From contig NZ_JADWPE010000006.1 in NCBI RefSeq assembly GCF_017308985.1, positions 1 through 64,000 of the forward strand: a DNA stretch of 64,000 nucleotides, read 5' to 3'. The stretch's first letter is position 1, and each line of letters begins with the position of its first letter. The stretch comes from Lysobacter changpingensis (GTDB lineage: Bacteria; Pseudomonadota; Gammaproteobacteria; Xanthomonadales; Xanthomonadaceae). The translations under genes and the position numbers were made by a program. Of the stretch, positions 30,057 through 38,464 are shown piece after piece. The notes beneath the pieces were generated by a model. That model did no database searches. It was not told the DNA's origin and saw only the letters and a list, made by a program, of their open reading frames with translations.

Positions 30057-31526
30057 GTGAGCCCCTCCATCGCGCCGATGGCGCCCTTCGACCTGATCAT
30101 CTTCGGCGGCACGGGCGACCTGGCCCTGCGCAAGCTGCTGCCGGCCCTGTTCCATCGCTATGTCGACGGCCAGATCGTCGCCGGCACGCGCATCTTCGGT
30201 CTGGCGCGCGACAGCCAGAGCGACGACGCCTATCGCGAACGCGTCCGCGAAGCGCTGCAGAAGCACCTCGCCTTCGACCTGCGCGCGCCAACGATGCTGG
30301 AGCCGTTCCTGCAGTTGCTCTCGTACCGCCGCATCGACCTGCAGGCCGAGGACGGCTGGAGCGAGCTGGCGGGCGAACTCGCCGACGAATCGCGCGTTCG
30401 CGTGTTCTACCTTGCCGTCGGCCCCGACCTGTTCGGCAGCGTCGGCGCGCGACTGCAGGCGCACGGCCTGACCGGCGCGAATACGCGCGTGGTGGTGGAA
30501 AAGCCCATCGGCCACGATCGCGCCAGCGCGGCGGCGATCAACGACGCGCTCGGGCAGGTGTTCGCCGAGTCGCAGATCTATCGCATCGATCATTACCTCG
30601 GCAAGGAAACGGTCCAGAACCTCACCGCGTTGCGCTTTGGCAACGCGCTGTTCGAGCCGCTGTGGCGCGCCGAGCACATCGACCACGTGCAGATCACCGT
30701 GGCCGAGACCGTCGGCCTTGAGCGTCGCGCGAGCTACTACGACAAGTCCGGCGCGCTGCGCGACATGGTGCAGAACCACATGTTGCAGCTGCTGTGCCTG
30801 GTCGCGATGGAGCCGCCGTCGTCGCTCGCCGCCGACGCGATCCGCGACGAGAAGCTCAAGGTGCTGCATTCGCTCAAGCCCATCGCCGACGGCGCGACCT
30901 CGCACCTCACCGTGCGCGGCCAGTACCGCGCCGGCGCGGTCGAAGGCCGGCCGGTGCCGGGTTATCTCGAAGAGCTCGGCACCAACACTTCGCGCACCGA
31001 AACCTTCGTCGCGCTGAAGGCCGAAGTCAGCAACTGGCGCTGGGCCGGCGTGCCGTTCTACCTGCGCACGGGCAAGCGGCTGGCCGATCGCATGTCGGAA
31101 ATCGTGCTGACCTTCCGCAAGGTGCCGCATTCGATCTTCGGCGACGAACCGGTCGCGCAGAACCAGCTGGTGATCCGCCTGCAACCCGACGAAGGCGTGA
31201 AGCTGTGGATCGTCAACAAGATCCCCGGCCCCGGCGGGCTGCGCCTGCGCCGCGTGCCGATGGACCTGAGCTTCGCCGAGACCTTCGGCGGGCGTCAGCC
31301 CGAAGCGTACGAGCGCCTGCTGATGGACGTCGTGCGCGGCAATCCGATGCTGTTCATGCGTCGCGACGAAGTGGAAGCCGCGTGGTCGTGGATCGATCCG
31401 ATCCTCGCCGCGTGGCAGTCGAGCAACGAATCACCCAAGGCGTACACCGCGGGCAGCTGGGGTCCCAGCTCGGCCGTGGCCCTGATCGAACGCGACGGAA
31501 GGACGTGGCATGAGGACGCAGTCTAA
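30057..31526 (+). CDS. zwf: Glucose-6-phosphate 1-dehydrogenase
   Basis: 489 residues from GTG 30057 (GGAA 5-6 bases upstream); ATG 30078 is an alternative start that removes seven residues. The nucleotide-binding loop FGGTGDLALRKLLPAL is at the N-terminus and the active-site motif RIDHYLGKE follows near residue 180. The C-terminal half carries the substrate region RTGKRLADRMSEIVLTFRK. It oxidises glucose-6-phosphate to 6-phosphogluconolactone, the first Entner-Doudoroff step here. Its last 17 bases overlap pgl. Confidence 0.97.
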   Translation: MSPSIAPMAPFDLIIFGGTGDLALRKLLPALFHRYVDGQIVAGTRIFGLARDSQSDDAYRERVREALQKHLAFDLRAPTMLEPFLQLLSYRRIDLQAEDGWSELAGELADESRVRVFYLAVGPDLFGSVGARLQAHGLTGANTRVVVEKPIGHDRASAAAINDALGQVFAESQIYRIDHYLGKETVQNLTALRFGNALFEPLWRAEHIDHVQITVAETVGLERRASYYDKSGALRDMVQNHMLQLLCLVAMEPPSSLAADAIRDEKLKVLHSLKPIADGATSHLTVRGQYRAGAVEGRPVPGYLEELGTNTSRTETFVALKAEVSNWRWAGVPFYLRTGKRLADRMSEIVLTFRKVPHSIFGDEPVAQNQLVIRLQPDEGVKLWIVNKIPGPGGLRLRRVPMDLSFAETFGGRQPEAYERLLMDVVRGNPMLFMRRDEVEAAWSWIDPILAAWQSSNESPKAYTAGSWGPSSAVALIERDGRTWHEDAV

Positions 31527-32265
31527 GAGCGCGCTGGCGGAGCGATTGACCGTGCTGACACCCGATCCGTTGCCCGTGCGCGAGCACCTGTTCGACGACA
31601 AGGCGGAGCTCGCGACCGCGCTGGCGAAAGCCGTCGCGGCCGATCTTCGCGGCGCGATCGCGCGTCGCGGCGCCGCGCGACTGGCGGTGTCCGGCGGCAC
31701 CACGCCGCGCGCGTTCCTGACCGAACTGTCGAAGCAGACGCTCGACTGGGCGCACGTGACGGTGGTGCCGGTGGACGATCGCTGGGTCGCGCCGGACCAT
31801 CCGCGCTCGAACGAGCGGCTGCTGCGCGAAACGCTCTTCCAGGGCGCTGCCGCGCAGGCGACGCTGCTCCCGCTGCGTCGTCCGACCGCGACGCCGGAAG
31901 CCGCGCTGCTGCCGGTGCTCACGCAGGTGGCGAACGAAGCGCTGCCGCTCGACGTCGTCGTGCTCGGCATGGGCGACGACGGCCACGTCGCGTCGCTCTT
32001 CCCCGACCTGGTGCGTCGCGACATCGGCCTGCAACCCCGCGGTCGCGCGCCGGTGCTCGCCATCCGCACCGCATCGCAGCCGGAACCGCGCATGACGCTC
32101 ACGCTCAGCGCGATCTTCACCGCACCGTCGCTGTACCTGCATATCGAAGGCGCGAAGAAGCGCGAAGTCCTCGACAACGCCGCGCGCGATCCGCGCTCGA
32201 CCTTGCCGATCCGCTCGGTGCTGTCCGGCGCACCGGTGGTGCCGATGCTGTACTGGAGTCCGTAG
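31510..32265 (+). CDS. pgl: 6-phosphogluconolactonase (DevB type)
   Basis: 251 residues. Motifs: [34 protein letters not shown] and [17 protein letters not shown], all typical of the NagB-like DevB lactonases. It hydrolyses 6-phosphogluconolactone. It overlaps the zwf end by 17 bases in another frame, so the two are translationally coupled. Confidence 0.96.
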   Translation: MRTQSKSALAERLTVLTPDPLPVREHLFDDKAELATALAKAVAADLRGAIARRGAARLAVSGGTTPRAFLTELSKQTLDWAHVTVVPVDDRWVAPDHPRSNERLLRETLFQGAAAQATLLPLRRPTATPEAALLPVLTQVANEALPLDVVVLGMGDDGHVASLFPDLVRRDIGLQPRGRAPVLAIRTASQPEPRMTLTLSAIFTAPSLYLHIEGAKKREVLDNAARDPRSTLPIRSVLSGAPVVPMLYWSP

Positions 32266-32308
32266 CCATCCTTCCGTCCGCGGAAGGAAAGCCACACACG
32301 AGATCGAA

Positions 32309-34135
32309 ATGCCGAACCTGCATCCCGTCATCGCCGACGTCACCGAGCGCATCCGCAAGCGCAGCCACGATCGCCGCGCCGCGTACCTTGCGCGCATCGA
32401 AGCCGCGTGCGGGCGCGGTCCGCACCGCGCCACGCTTTCCTGCGGCAACCTCGCGCACGGCTTCGCCGCGTGCGGCACCGACAAGGCGGCGCTGCGCGGT
32501 GGCGTGTCGCCGAACCTCGCGATCGTCAACGCGTACAACGACATGCTCTCCGCGCACCAGCCGCTGGAGCGCTTCCCGTTCCTGATCAAGAACGCCGCGC
32601 GCAACGTCGGCGCGACCGCGCAGGTCGCCGGCGGCGTGCCGGCGATGTGCGACGGCGTGACGCAGGGCCGCGCGGGCATGGAGTTGTCGCTGTTCTCGCG
32701 CGAGGTGATCGCGCTGTCCACCGCCGTTTCGCTGTCGCACGACATGTTCGACGCCGCGCTGTACCTGGGCGTGTGCGACAAGATCGTGCCGGGTTTGCTG
32801 ATCGGCGCGCTGAGCTTCGGCCATCTGCCGGCGATCTTCGTGCCCGCCGGGCCGATGACGTCGGGTCTGCCGAACGACGAGAAATCCCGCGTCCGCCAGC
32901 GTTACGCCGTGGGTGAAGCGACGCGCGAGGAACTGCTGGAAGCCGAAGCGCAGAGCTATCACGGTCCGGGCACGTGCACGTTCTACGGCACGGCGAACTC
33001 CAACCAGATGCTGATGGAGCTGATGGGCCTGCACCTGCCGGGTTCGAGCTTCGTCAACCCCGACAACCCGCTGCGCGACGCGCTCACCGCCGAGGCCGCG
33101 CGACGCGCCGCGCAGATCACCGCACTCGGCGACGATTACCGCCCGGTCGGCCGCATCATCGACGAACGCGCGATCGTCAACGGCGTCGTCGGCCTGCATG
33201 CGACGGGCGGTTCGACCAACCACCTGCTGCACCTGATCGCCATCGCCGCCGCCGCGGGCATCGAGCTGCGCCTGGAGGATTTCGACGCGCTGTCCTCCGT
33301 CGTGCCGCTGCTGGCGCGCGTGTATCCGAACGGCAGCGCGGACGTGAACCACTTCCACGCGGCCGGCGGCCTGGGCTTCCTCATCGGCGAACTGCTCGAC
33401 GCCGGGCTGCTGCATGGCGACGTGGAAACCATCGCCGGACCGGGCCTGGACCGCTATCGCGTCGAAGCGCGCCTGGCGCCTGAACAACGCATCGAATACG
33501 TGCCGGCTACCGGACGCAGTGGCGATCCCACGGTCCTGCGTCCGGTGGCCGAGCCGTTCCGTCCCGATGGCGGCCTGCGCGTGCTGCATGGGCCGCTGGG
33601 CACGGCGGCGATCAAGGTGTCGGCGGTGCCGGAAGACCGCTGGATCGTCGAAGCCCCGGCGCGGGTGTTCTCCGACCAGTCGCAGGTGAAGGCGGCGTTC
33701 GATCGCGGCGAACTGGATCGCGACGTCGTCGTGGTGGTGCGCTTCCAGGGGCCGCACGCGAACGGCATGCCGGAACTCCATCAGCTCACGCCGACGTTGA
33801 GCGTGCTGCAGAAGCGCGGTCATCGCGTGGCGCTGGTGACCGACGGCCGCATGTCGGGCGCCTCGGGCCAGGTGCCGGCGGCGATCCATGTGAGCCCGGA
33901 AGCGGCGGTCGGCGGACCGCTGGCGAAGGTCCGCGACGGCGACGTCATTCGCGTCGATGCGGTGGCCGGCACGTTGCAGCTGCAGGTTCCGGCGGACGAA
34001 TGGGCCTCGCGCGAGAACGCGACGACGGACCTCACGCCCAGCCATTTCGGCATGGGGCGCGAGCTGTTCGCGGTGTTCCGCAACGCAGCCGCGCCCGCGC
34101 ACCTGGGCGGCGGGATTTTCAATCCGCCTGCCTGA
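32309..34135 (+). CDS. edd: Phosphogluconate dehydratase
   Basis: 608 residues, as usual for Edd (IlvD/Edd family). It dehydrates 6-phosphogluconate to KDPG in the cytoplasm and needs a [4Fe-4S] cluster. Conserved stretches: [55 protein letters not shown] and [11 protein letters not shown]. Cysteines in MCDG, VCDK and GTCTF are the expected cluster ligands. It follows pgl by 43 bases. Confidence 0.97.
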   Translation: MPNLHPVIADVTERIRKRSHDRRAAYLARIEAACGRGPHRATLSCGNLAHGFAACGTDKAALRGGVSPNLAIVNAYNDMLSAHQPLERFPFLIKNAARNVGATAQVAGGVPAMCDGVTQGRAGMELSLFSREVIALSTAVSLSHDMFDAALYLGVCDKIVPGLLIGALSFGHLPAIFVPAGPMTSGLPNDEKSRVRQRYAVGEATREELLEAEAQSYHGPGTCTFYGTANSNQMLMELMGLHLPGSSFVNPDNPLRDALTAEAARRAAQITALGDDYRPVGRIIDERAIVNGVVGLHATGGSTNHLLHLIAIAAAAGIELRLEDFDALSSVVPLLARVYPNGSADVNHFHAAGGLGFLIGELLDAGLLHGDVETIAGPGLDRYRVEARLAPEQRIEYVPATGRSGDPTVLRPVAEPFRPDGGLRVLHGPLGTAAIKVSAVPEDRWIVEAPARVFSDQSQVKAAFDRGELDRDVVVVVRFQGPHANGMPELHQLTPTLSVLQKRGHRVALVTDGRMSGASGQVPAAIHVSPEAAVGGPLAKVRDGDVIRVDAVAGTLQLQVPADEWASRENATTDLTPSHFGMGRELFAVFRNAAAPAHLGGGIFNPPA

Positions 34136-34142
34136 TCGTTTT

Positions 34143-34171
34143 GTAACCCGGGCAAGCGAAGCGCACCCGGG
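34143..34171. repeat. CCCGGGTAAGCG-type repeat, single arm
   Basis: GTAACCCGGGCAAGCGAAGC (34143-34162) followed by GCACCCGGG. A single arm of the family whose long forms are at 34844 and 52278. It lies between edd and eda, 8 bases after the edd stop. Confidence 0.75.
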
Positions 34172-34202
34172 AGACGCCAGCACTTACCTTTCGGAGAACA
34201 AG

Positions 34203-34829
34203 ATGGGCCTGCTCGAATCCGTACTGCACGTTGCGCCGGTGATGCCGGTGGTGGTGATCGAAGACGCCAAGCACGCGGTGTCGCTGGCGCGCGCGCTGGT
34301 GGCCGGCGGCATTCCCGCCATCGAGATCACGCTGCGCACGCGCGCCGCGCTCGATGCGGTGCGCGCGATCGCCAACGAGGTCGACGGCGCGATCGTCGGC
34401 GTCGGCACCGTGCGCAAGCCGCAGGACTTGAAGGATGCGGAAGCCGCCGGTGCGCGCTTCGCCGTTTCGCCGGGCTCGACACCGGACCTCATCGCCGCCG
34501 CGAAGGATTCCGCGCTGCCGTGGCTGCCCGGCGCCGGCACCGCGAGCGAGGCGATGACGCTGTCCGAGCACGGTTTCATCTTCCAGAAGTTCTTCCCGGC
34601 CGAAGCCGCCGGTGGCGCGCCCGCGCTGCGCTCGCTGCACGGTCCGCTGCCGGAGATCCGTTTCTGCGCGACCGGCGGCATCGGCGCGCACAACGCGCGC
34701 GATTACCTCGCCACGCCGAACGTCGCCTGCGTGGGCGGCTCGTGGCTGACGCCGTCGCGACTGGTCGCGGCGGAGGAATGGGGCGCGATCGAAGCGCTCG
34801 CCCGCGCGGCGACGCTGCTGCGGGCGTAA
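34203..34829 (+). CDS. eda: 2-dehydro-3-deoxyphosphogluconate (KDPG) aldolase
   Basis: 208 residues, class I aldolase barrel. The Schiff-base Lys is in [14 protein letters not shown]. Also present: [13 protein letters not shown] (substrate Glu/Arg), [12 protein letters not shown], and [17 protein letters not shown]. It splits KDPG into pyruvate and glyceraldehyde-3-phosphate. GGAG at 34194-34197 precedes ATG 34203. Last gene of the zwf-pgl-edd-eda operon. Confidence 0.97.
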   Translation: MGLLESVLHVAPVMPVVVIEDAKHAVSLARALVAGGIPAIEITLRTRAALDAVRAIANEVDGAIVGVGTVRKPQDLKDAEAAGARFAVSPGSTPDLIAAAKDSALPWLPGAGTASEAMTLSEHGFIFQKFFPAEAAGGAPALRSLHGPLPEIRFCATGGIGAHNARDYLATPNVACVGGSWLTPSRLVAAEEWGAIEALARAATLLRA

Positions 34830-34843
34830 GGCATCACGCGCCG

Positions 34844-34992
34844 GTAGTTTTCCGGGTAAGCGAAGCGCACCGCGCCTGTGTGCAACTCGGTTGCGGTAGT
34901 GATGAACGCGCCGCAGCGTGCCGCACCATCAACGTGCACGCGTTCTTGTGGAACTCGCCACGGCAGCCCGGGTACGCCGCTCACCCGGGCCA
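34844..34992. mobile_element. MITE-like element, copy 1 (~149 bp)
   Basis: The left arm CCGGGTAAGCGAAGCGCACC (34852-34871) and right arm around GCCCGGGTACGCC (34966-34978) enclose a core of ~100 bases. Reverse-complemented, this core matches the core at 52278-52426 at roughly nine bases in ten, including GGCGAGTTCCACAAG and GTGCACGTTGATGGTGC. There is no open reading frame of its own, and the right end carries a second GGCTCACCCGGGCCAC-like arm. It may also act as the eda/tdk terminator. Confidence 0.7.
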
Positions 34993-34997
34993 CAAAA

Positions 34998-35029
34998 GCG
35001 TTTGGCTACAACGGCGTTTGGCTACAACG
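34998..35029. repeat. 16-bp perfect tandem duplication at the tdk stop codon
   Basis: GCGTTTGGCTACAACG occurs twice without a gap (34998-35013 and 35014-35029). The tdk stop codon (CTA on the plus strand, 35022-35024) is inside the second copy; the first copy carries a second, unused CTA in the same register plus one base. Confidence 0.85.
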
Positions 35030-35642
35030 GCAGCGGCGGCTGCAACGGCTCGATCGTGCCCTCGCCGCTCATGACTTTCTTGTACTCGGCGCGCGAGACG
35101 GAGATGTAGCGGTCGTTGCCGCCGATCTCGACCTGCGGGCCCTCGCGCACCGCGCGGCCCTGCGCGTCCACGCGCACGACCATCGTCGCCTTCTTGCCGG
35201 TGTGGCAGATGGTCTTGATCTCGGTGAGCTCGTCCGCCCACGCGAGCAGGTACTGGCTGCCTTCGAACAGTTCGCCGCGGAAGTCCGTGCGCAGGCCGTA
35301 GCACAGGACCGGGATGCGCAGCGCATCCACCACTTCGCTCAACTGCCACACCTGCGCGCGGGTGAGGAACTGCGCTTCGTCGACGAGCACGCAGTGCAGC
35401 GCGCCGTGCTGGGCGATGTCGCGGCGCACGATCGCTTCCAGGTCGTCGTCGCGTTCGAACGCGATGCCTTCCGACCGCAAGCCGATGCGCGAGGCCACCA
35501 CGCCGGCGCCGGCGCGATCGTCCAGGCGCGGCGTGAGGATCGCCACGCGCATGCCGCGCTCGCGATAGTTGTGCGCCGACTGCAGCAGCGTGGTGGTCTT
35601 GCCGGCGTTCATCGCCGAGTAATAGAAGTAGAGCTTCGCCAT
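35022..35642 (-). CDS. tdk: Thymidine kinase (type II)
   Basis: 206 residues, the usual length. The P-loop is in [15 protein letters not shown], the catalytic Glu and lasso region follow ([14 protein letters not shown]), and [17 protein letters not shown] binds thymidine. It phosphorylates thymidine to dTMP. The zinc-binding cysteines of E. coli Tdk are mostly lost: TICFCGRKAS is [10 protein letters not shown] here, and VCRKHYK is VSRAEYK. The fold must be stabilised without zinc. ATG 35642 matches the family start. Confidence 0.95.
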   Translation of the reverse strand: MAKLYFYYSAMNAGKTTTLLQSAHNYRERGMRVAILTPRLDDRAGAGVVASRIGLRSEGIAFERDDDLEAIVRRDIAQHGALHCVLVDEAQFLTRAQVWQLSEVVDALRIPVLCYGLRTDFRGELFEGSQYLLAWADELTEIKTICHTGKKATMVVRVDAQGRAVREGPQVEIGGNDRYISVSRAEYKKVMSGEGTIEPLQPPLPL

Positions 35643-35737
35643 GCGCGCAGTGTACGGCGCGCGCGGCACGCGCCACAGGCTTGAAATCAGGCGTCGATGC
35701 GATGTCGGCGCCGCGCGGCGCGGGCGCCGCCACGCAT

Positions 35738-36616
35738 TCAGCCGCCGCGCTGCGACCGCAACCGCACCGCCGTCGCCCAGCGCTGCGCGACCGCCGGCGA
35801 GGTGATGCAGACCGCGTCGAAGGTGACCGTGGTGACGGCGCGTTCGAGCAGCTGGATGTCGGCTTCGTGCTGCCGCGCGACGTGCGGGTCCTCGAAGAAG
35901 ATCGCGCGCTGGCACTGGCGTTCCAGCACCAGGTCGGCGATCTGCGCGTCGCCGCCCATCGGGCCGCTCTCGAACCGCTGCACCCACGCCTGCCCCTGCG
36001 GCCAGCCGCGGCTCCACGCCAGTTCGTTCAGGCGCTGGCCCGTGGTGCCGGTCGCGACGCGGCGCTGGAAGCGCGACAGCACGTCGAAGTGCTCGGCGGC
36101 GTAAGCCATCATCTGCGGCTTCATCGCGTCGTGCGCGATCAGTGCGAGCGTCTGGATTTCGAACGCGTGCAGCGCGTCCATCCCCGGGTCCGGCGCGAAC
36201 CCGGCATGCATGCGCTCCACTTCGATCCAGTCGCGCGCCGATGCCACGGTCGAGATGAACGGCTTTCCGTGGATCACGCACTGACGCTTGAGCGCGACGG
36301 CTTCGGGAAACACCGACGAGGGATCGACCGGGTCGATCAGGTAGATCGCGCCGTCGAGCGTGCGTTCGGGGCTGCCGAGGCCCACGACTTCGGCGACCAG
36401 CTTCATCAGCCCGCCCTCGCGGCCATACGGATAGCGGCGCAGTCCGGTGTAGCCGGGAAGCAGGCCGGCCGCTGCGATGGCGTCGAAGGTGCGCCCGACC
36501 GTGTGCAGTTCCAGGCCGAGTTCGCGGATGCCCGGCTCGCAGGCATGCAGCCAGCGGAACAGTGCGGAATCTTCGCGAAGGTGGTGCAGGCGGTTGGCGG
36601 CCAAGCCCAGGCGCAT
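35738..36616 (-). CDS. mgsA: Methylglyoxal synthase with two MGS-like domains
   Basis: 292 residues, almost twice the usual ~150. The C-terminal domain (about 155-285) is a canonical synthase: [28 protein letters not shown] with catalytic Asp223, and IFFEDP. It converts dihydroxyacetone phosphate to methylglyoxal, bypassing lower glycolysis when phosphate is short. The N-terminal domain (1-135) aligns by pattern ([31 protein letters not shown]) but lacks the catalytic His, the TGTTG loop and Asp, so it is probably regulatory or structural. ATG 36616 begins the first domain. gloA2 lies 4 kb away. Confidence 0.85.
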   Translation of the reverse strand: MRLGLAANRLHHLREDSALFRWLHACEPGIRELGLELHTVGRTFDAIAAAGLLPGYTGLRRYPYGREGGLMKLVAEVVGLGSPERTLDGAIYLIDPVDPSSVFPEAVALKRQCVIHGKPFISTVASARDWIEVERMHAGFAPDPGMDALHAFEIQTLALIAHDAMKPQMMAYAAEHFDVLSRFQRRVATGTTGQRLNELAWSRGWPQGQAWVQRFESGPMGGDAQIADLVLERQCQRAIFFEDPHVARQHEADIQLLERAVTTVTFDAVCITSPAVAQRWATAVRLRSQRGG

Positions 36617-36715
36617 GGGAAATCCGTCGTCGACAGGCGGAACGCGCAGTCTAGCCGCGGCTGTCGCCGGAGTCGCAATCAACGGAACCGGCGAGACACG
36701 CCGGCCCCGCATCCG

Positions 36716-37441
36716 TCAGCGCCCGTCGGTTTCGACCTCGCCCACCTCGACATGGCCGTGCGACCACACCGCGTCTTCCACGGCCCGGTAGCGGGCCGGA
36801 TCGCGACGCCAGCTGGCGTACATCGGCGAGAGGTCGAAGTTGCCCAGGTCGCCCATCAGGCCGCCGCCCCTGCTCGGACCGATGACCTGCAGGCGCTCGT
36901 CATGGAAGCCGGTGTGGCTGCCGGTGATGTCGCGCGTGCTGGCGGCGATGACCTGCGCCAGGCGCGGCTTGGCCACTTCGTCGCCGTACTCGTCGTATAG
37001 CGACTGACCGACCTGCAGCGCGCGCGCGCGTTCGGCGTCGTCCATCGCCATCCACATCTTCTCGCGCAGCACGACGAAGCTCGGGTACATGCGCTCGGCC
37101 GCGAGATCCGCCCACGCGTAGGCCAGCGCGCGATCGTGTTCGACGCCCACGCCGTGCCAGTACATCAGGCTGATGCGATGCTGCGAATACTTGTCGCCGT
37201 AGCGCGCCGCGTGCCTGAAATGCCGGACGGCGTCGCCGTAATCGCCCTTGGCGACCGCATCGCTGCCGTACAGGCGCCACAGTTCGTTGGGGAATTCGCG
37301 CGACATTCGCGTGCGTTCGTCGAACTCGCGCGCGGCCATGCGGTCGGTGGTCGCGACCACACCCTGCGTGTCGGACGAAGCCGGAGGGGCGGGGCCGGCC
37401 GCGGCGGCCAGGGCCAGGGCGATTGCAAGATGAACGTCCAT
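36716..37441 (-). CDS. Sel1-repeat-like exported protein, paralogue A
   Basis: 241 residues. Signal peptide of about 20 residues (start ATG 37441 after GAAGGAGG). The mature protein has Sel1-like repeats: AVRHFRHAARYGDKYSQHR, then LMYWHGVGVEHDRALAYAW, which fit a 36-residue alpha-repeat. A conserved C-terminal part reads SWRRDPARYRAVEDAVW and ends EVGEVETDGR. Function unknown; probably periplasmic. It lies 43 bases downstream of paralogue B on the same strand, and the two share most of their length. Confidence 0.75.
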   Translation of the reverse strand: MDVHLAIALALAAAAGPAPPASSDTQGVVATTDRMAAREFDERTRMSREFPNELWRLYGSDAVAKGDYGDAVRHFRHAARYGDKYSQHRISLMYWHGVGVEHDRALAYAWADLAAERMYPSFVVLREKMWMAMDDAERARALQVGQSLYDEYGDEVAKPRLAQVIAASTRDITGSHTGFHDERLQVIGPSRGGGLMGDLGNFDLSPMYASWRRDPARYRAVEDAVWSHGHVEVGEVETDGR

Positions 37442-37484
37442 GCAGCCTCCTTCGTGCACGGCCGACCGCGCCGGCGTAGGGCCG

Positions 37485-38204
37485 TCAGCGCCCGGTGGTC
37501 TCCATCTCGCCGACTTCGACGCTGCCGTCGGTCCAGATCGCGTCCTCGACGGCCCAGTAACGATCGGGGTTCAAGCGCCAGGAGGCGTACATGTCGCGCA
37601 TGTCGGTGCCGGTGGACTTCCACATCTTGACCTCGCCCGGCTCCCCTGCGTGCGTCGACAATTTGCTGGTGATGCTTCCGGTGCGGGTGCCGGTGATCTG
37701 CGTGTTCTGGCGCATGATCACCGCCGCCAGCCGCGGCTTGGCGACCGCGTCGCCGTACTGTGCGTACAGCCCCTCGCCTTCGCGCAGCGCGCGTGCGCGA
37801 TCGGCTTCGTCAAGTTCCATCCACATCTTCTCGCGCAACACGAGGAACGCCGGATACATGCGTTCGGCGGCAAGGTCCGCCCAGGCGTAGGCCACCGCGG
37901 GATCGCGCGGGACGCCAACGCCGTGCCAGTACATCAGGCTGATGCGGTGTTGCGAATACTTGTCGGCATATCGCGCCGCCTTCGAGAACTGGCGCAGCGC
38001 GTCACTCCAGTCTCCTTTCGCGGCACTCTCGCTGCCGTAGAGACGATGCAGCTCGTTCGGGAAGTTGATCGACTTGCGCGTGCGCTCGTCGAGCTCGCTG
38101 GCGTGCATGCGGTCGCTCGGCGCGACGACCGCCTCGAACGCAGCGGGCGCGGCAGGTCCGGCGGCAAGTCCGGCGGCGAGGAGGATCGAAGTCAGCAGTT
38201 CCAT
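37485..38204 (-). CDS. Sel1-repeat-like exported protein, paralogue B
   Basis: 239 residues, colinear with paralogue A: ALRQFSKAARYADKYSQHR, LMYWHGVGVPRDPAVAYAW, AERMYPAFLVLREKMWME and SWRLNPDRYWAVEDAIW. The two clearly arose by tandem duplication and diverged, most in the linker before the last 60 residues. ATG 38204 has AGGAGA 8 bases upstream. Function unknown. It is divergent from rep. Confidence 0.75.
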   Translation of the reverse strand: MELLTSILLAAGLAAGPAAPAAFEAVVAPSDRMHASELDERTRKSINFPNELHRLYGSESAAKGDWSDALRQFSKAARYADKYSQHRISLMYWHGVGVPRDPAVAYAWADLAAERMYPAFLVLREKMWMELDEADRARALREGEGLYAQYGDAVAKPRLAAVIMRQNTQITGTRTGSITSKLSTHAGEPGEVKMWKSTGTDMRDMYASWRLNPDRYWAVEDAIWTDGSVEVGEMETTGR

Positions 38205-38464
38205 GGCGTCTCCTGTCGATGAGTCCATTTCAACAGCGCGGGCGGGATTCGGGCGCCCGATCCGGACGTCCCCCCTGCAGGCCGCCGGCCTTGGCCCGGC
38301 ATCGCGAAGCTACCCCGCGACAGGTGATACCGTGGGATGAAATCGTTAACTCCTCGCGATTTCGCCAGTACGGGCAAAAAAGGGCGGCTTTGGTCCGCCG
38401 GGCGGCGGACGCGGGGCGCTTGCGGCACAATACGCCGCCGCCTCCAAGGCCGCAAACACGCCCC

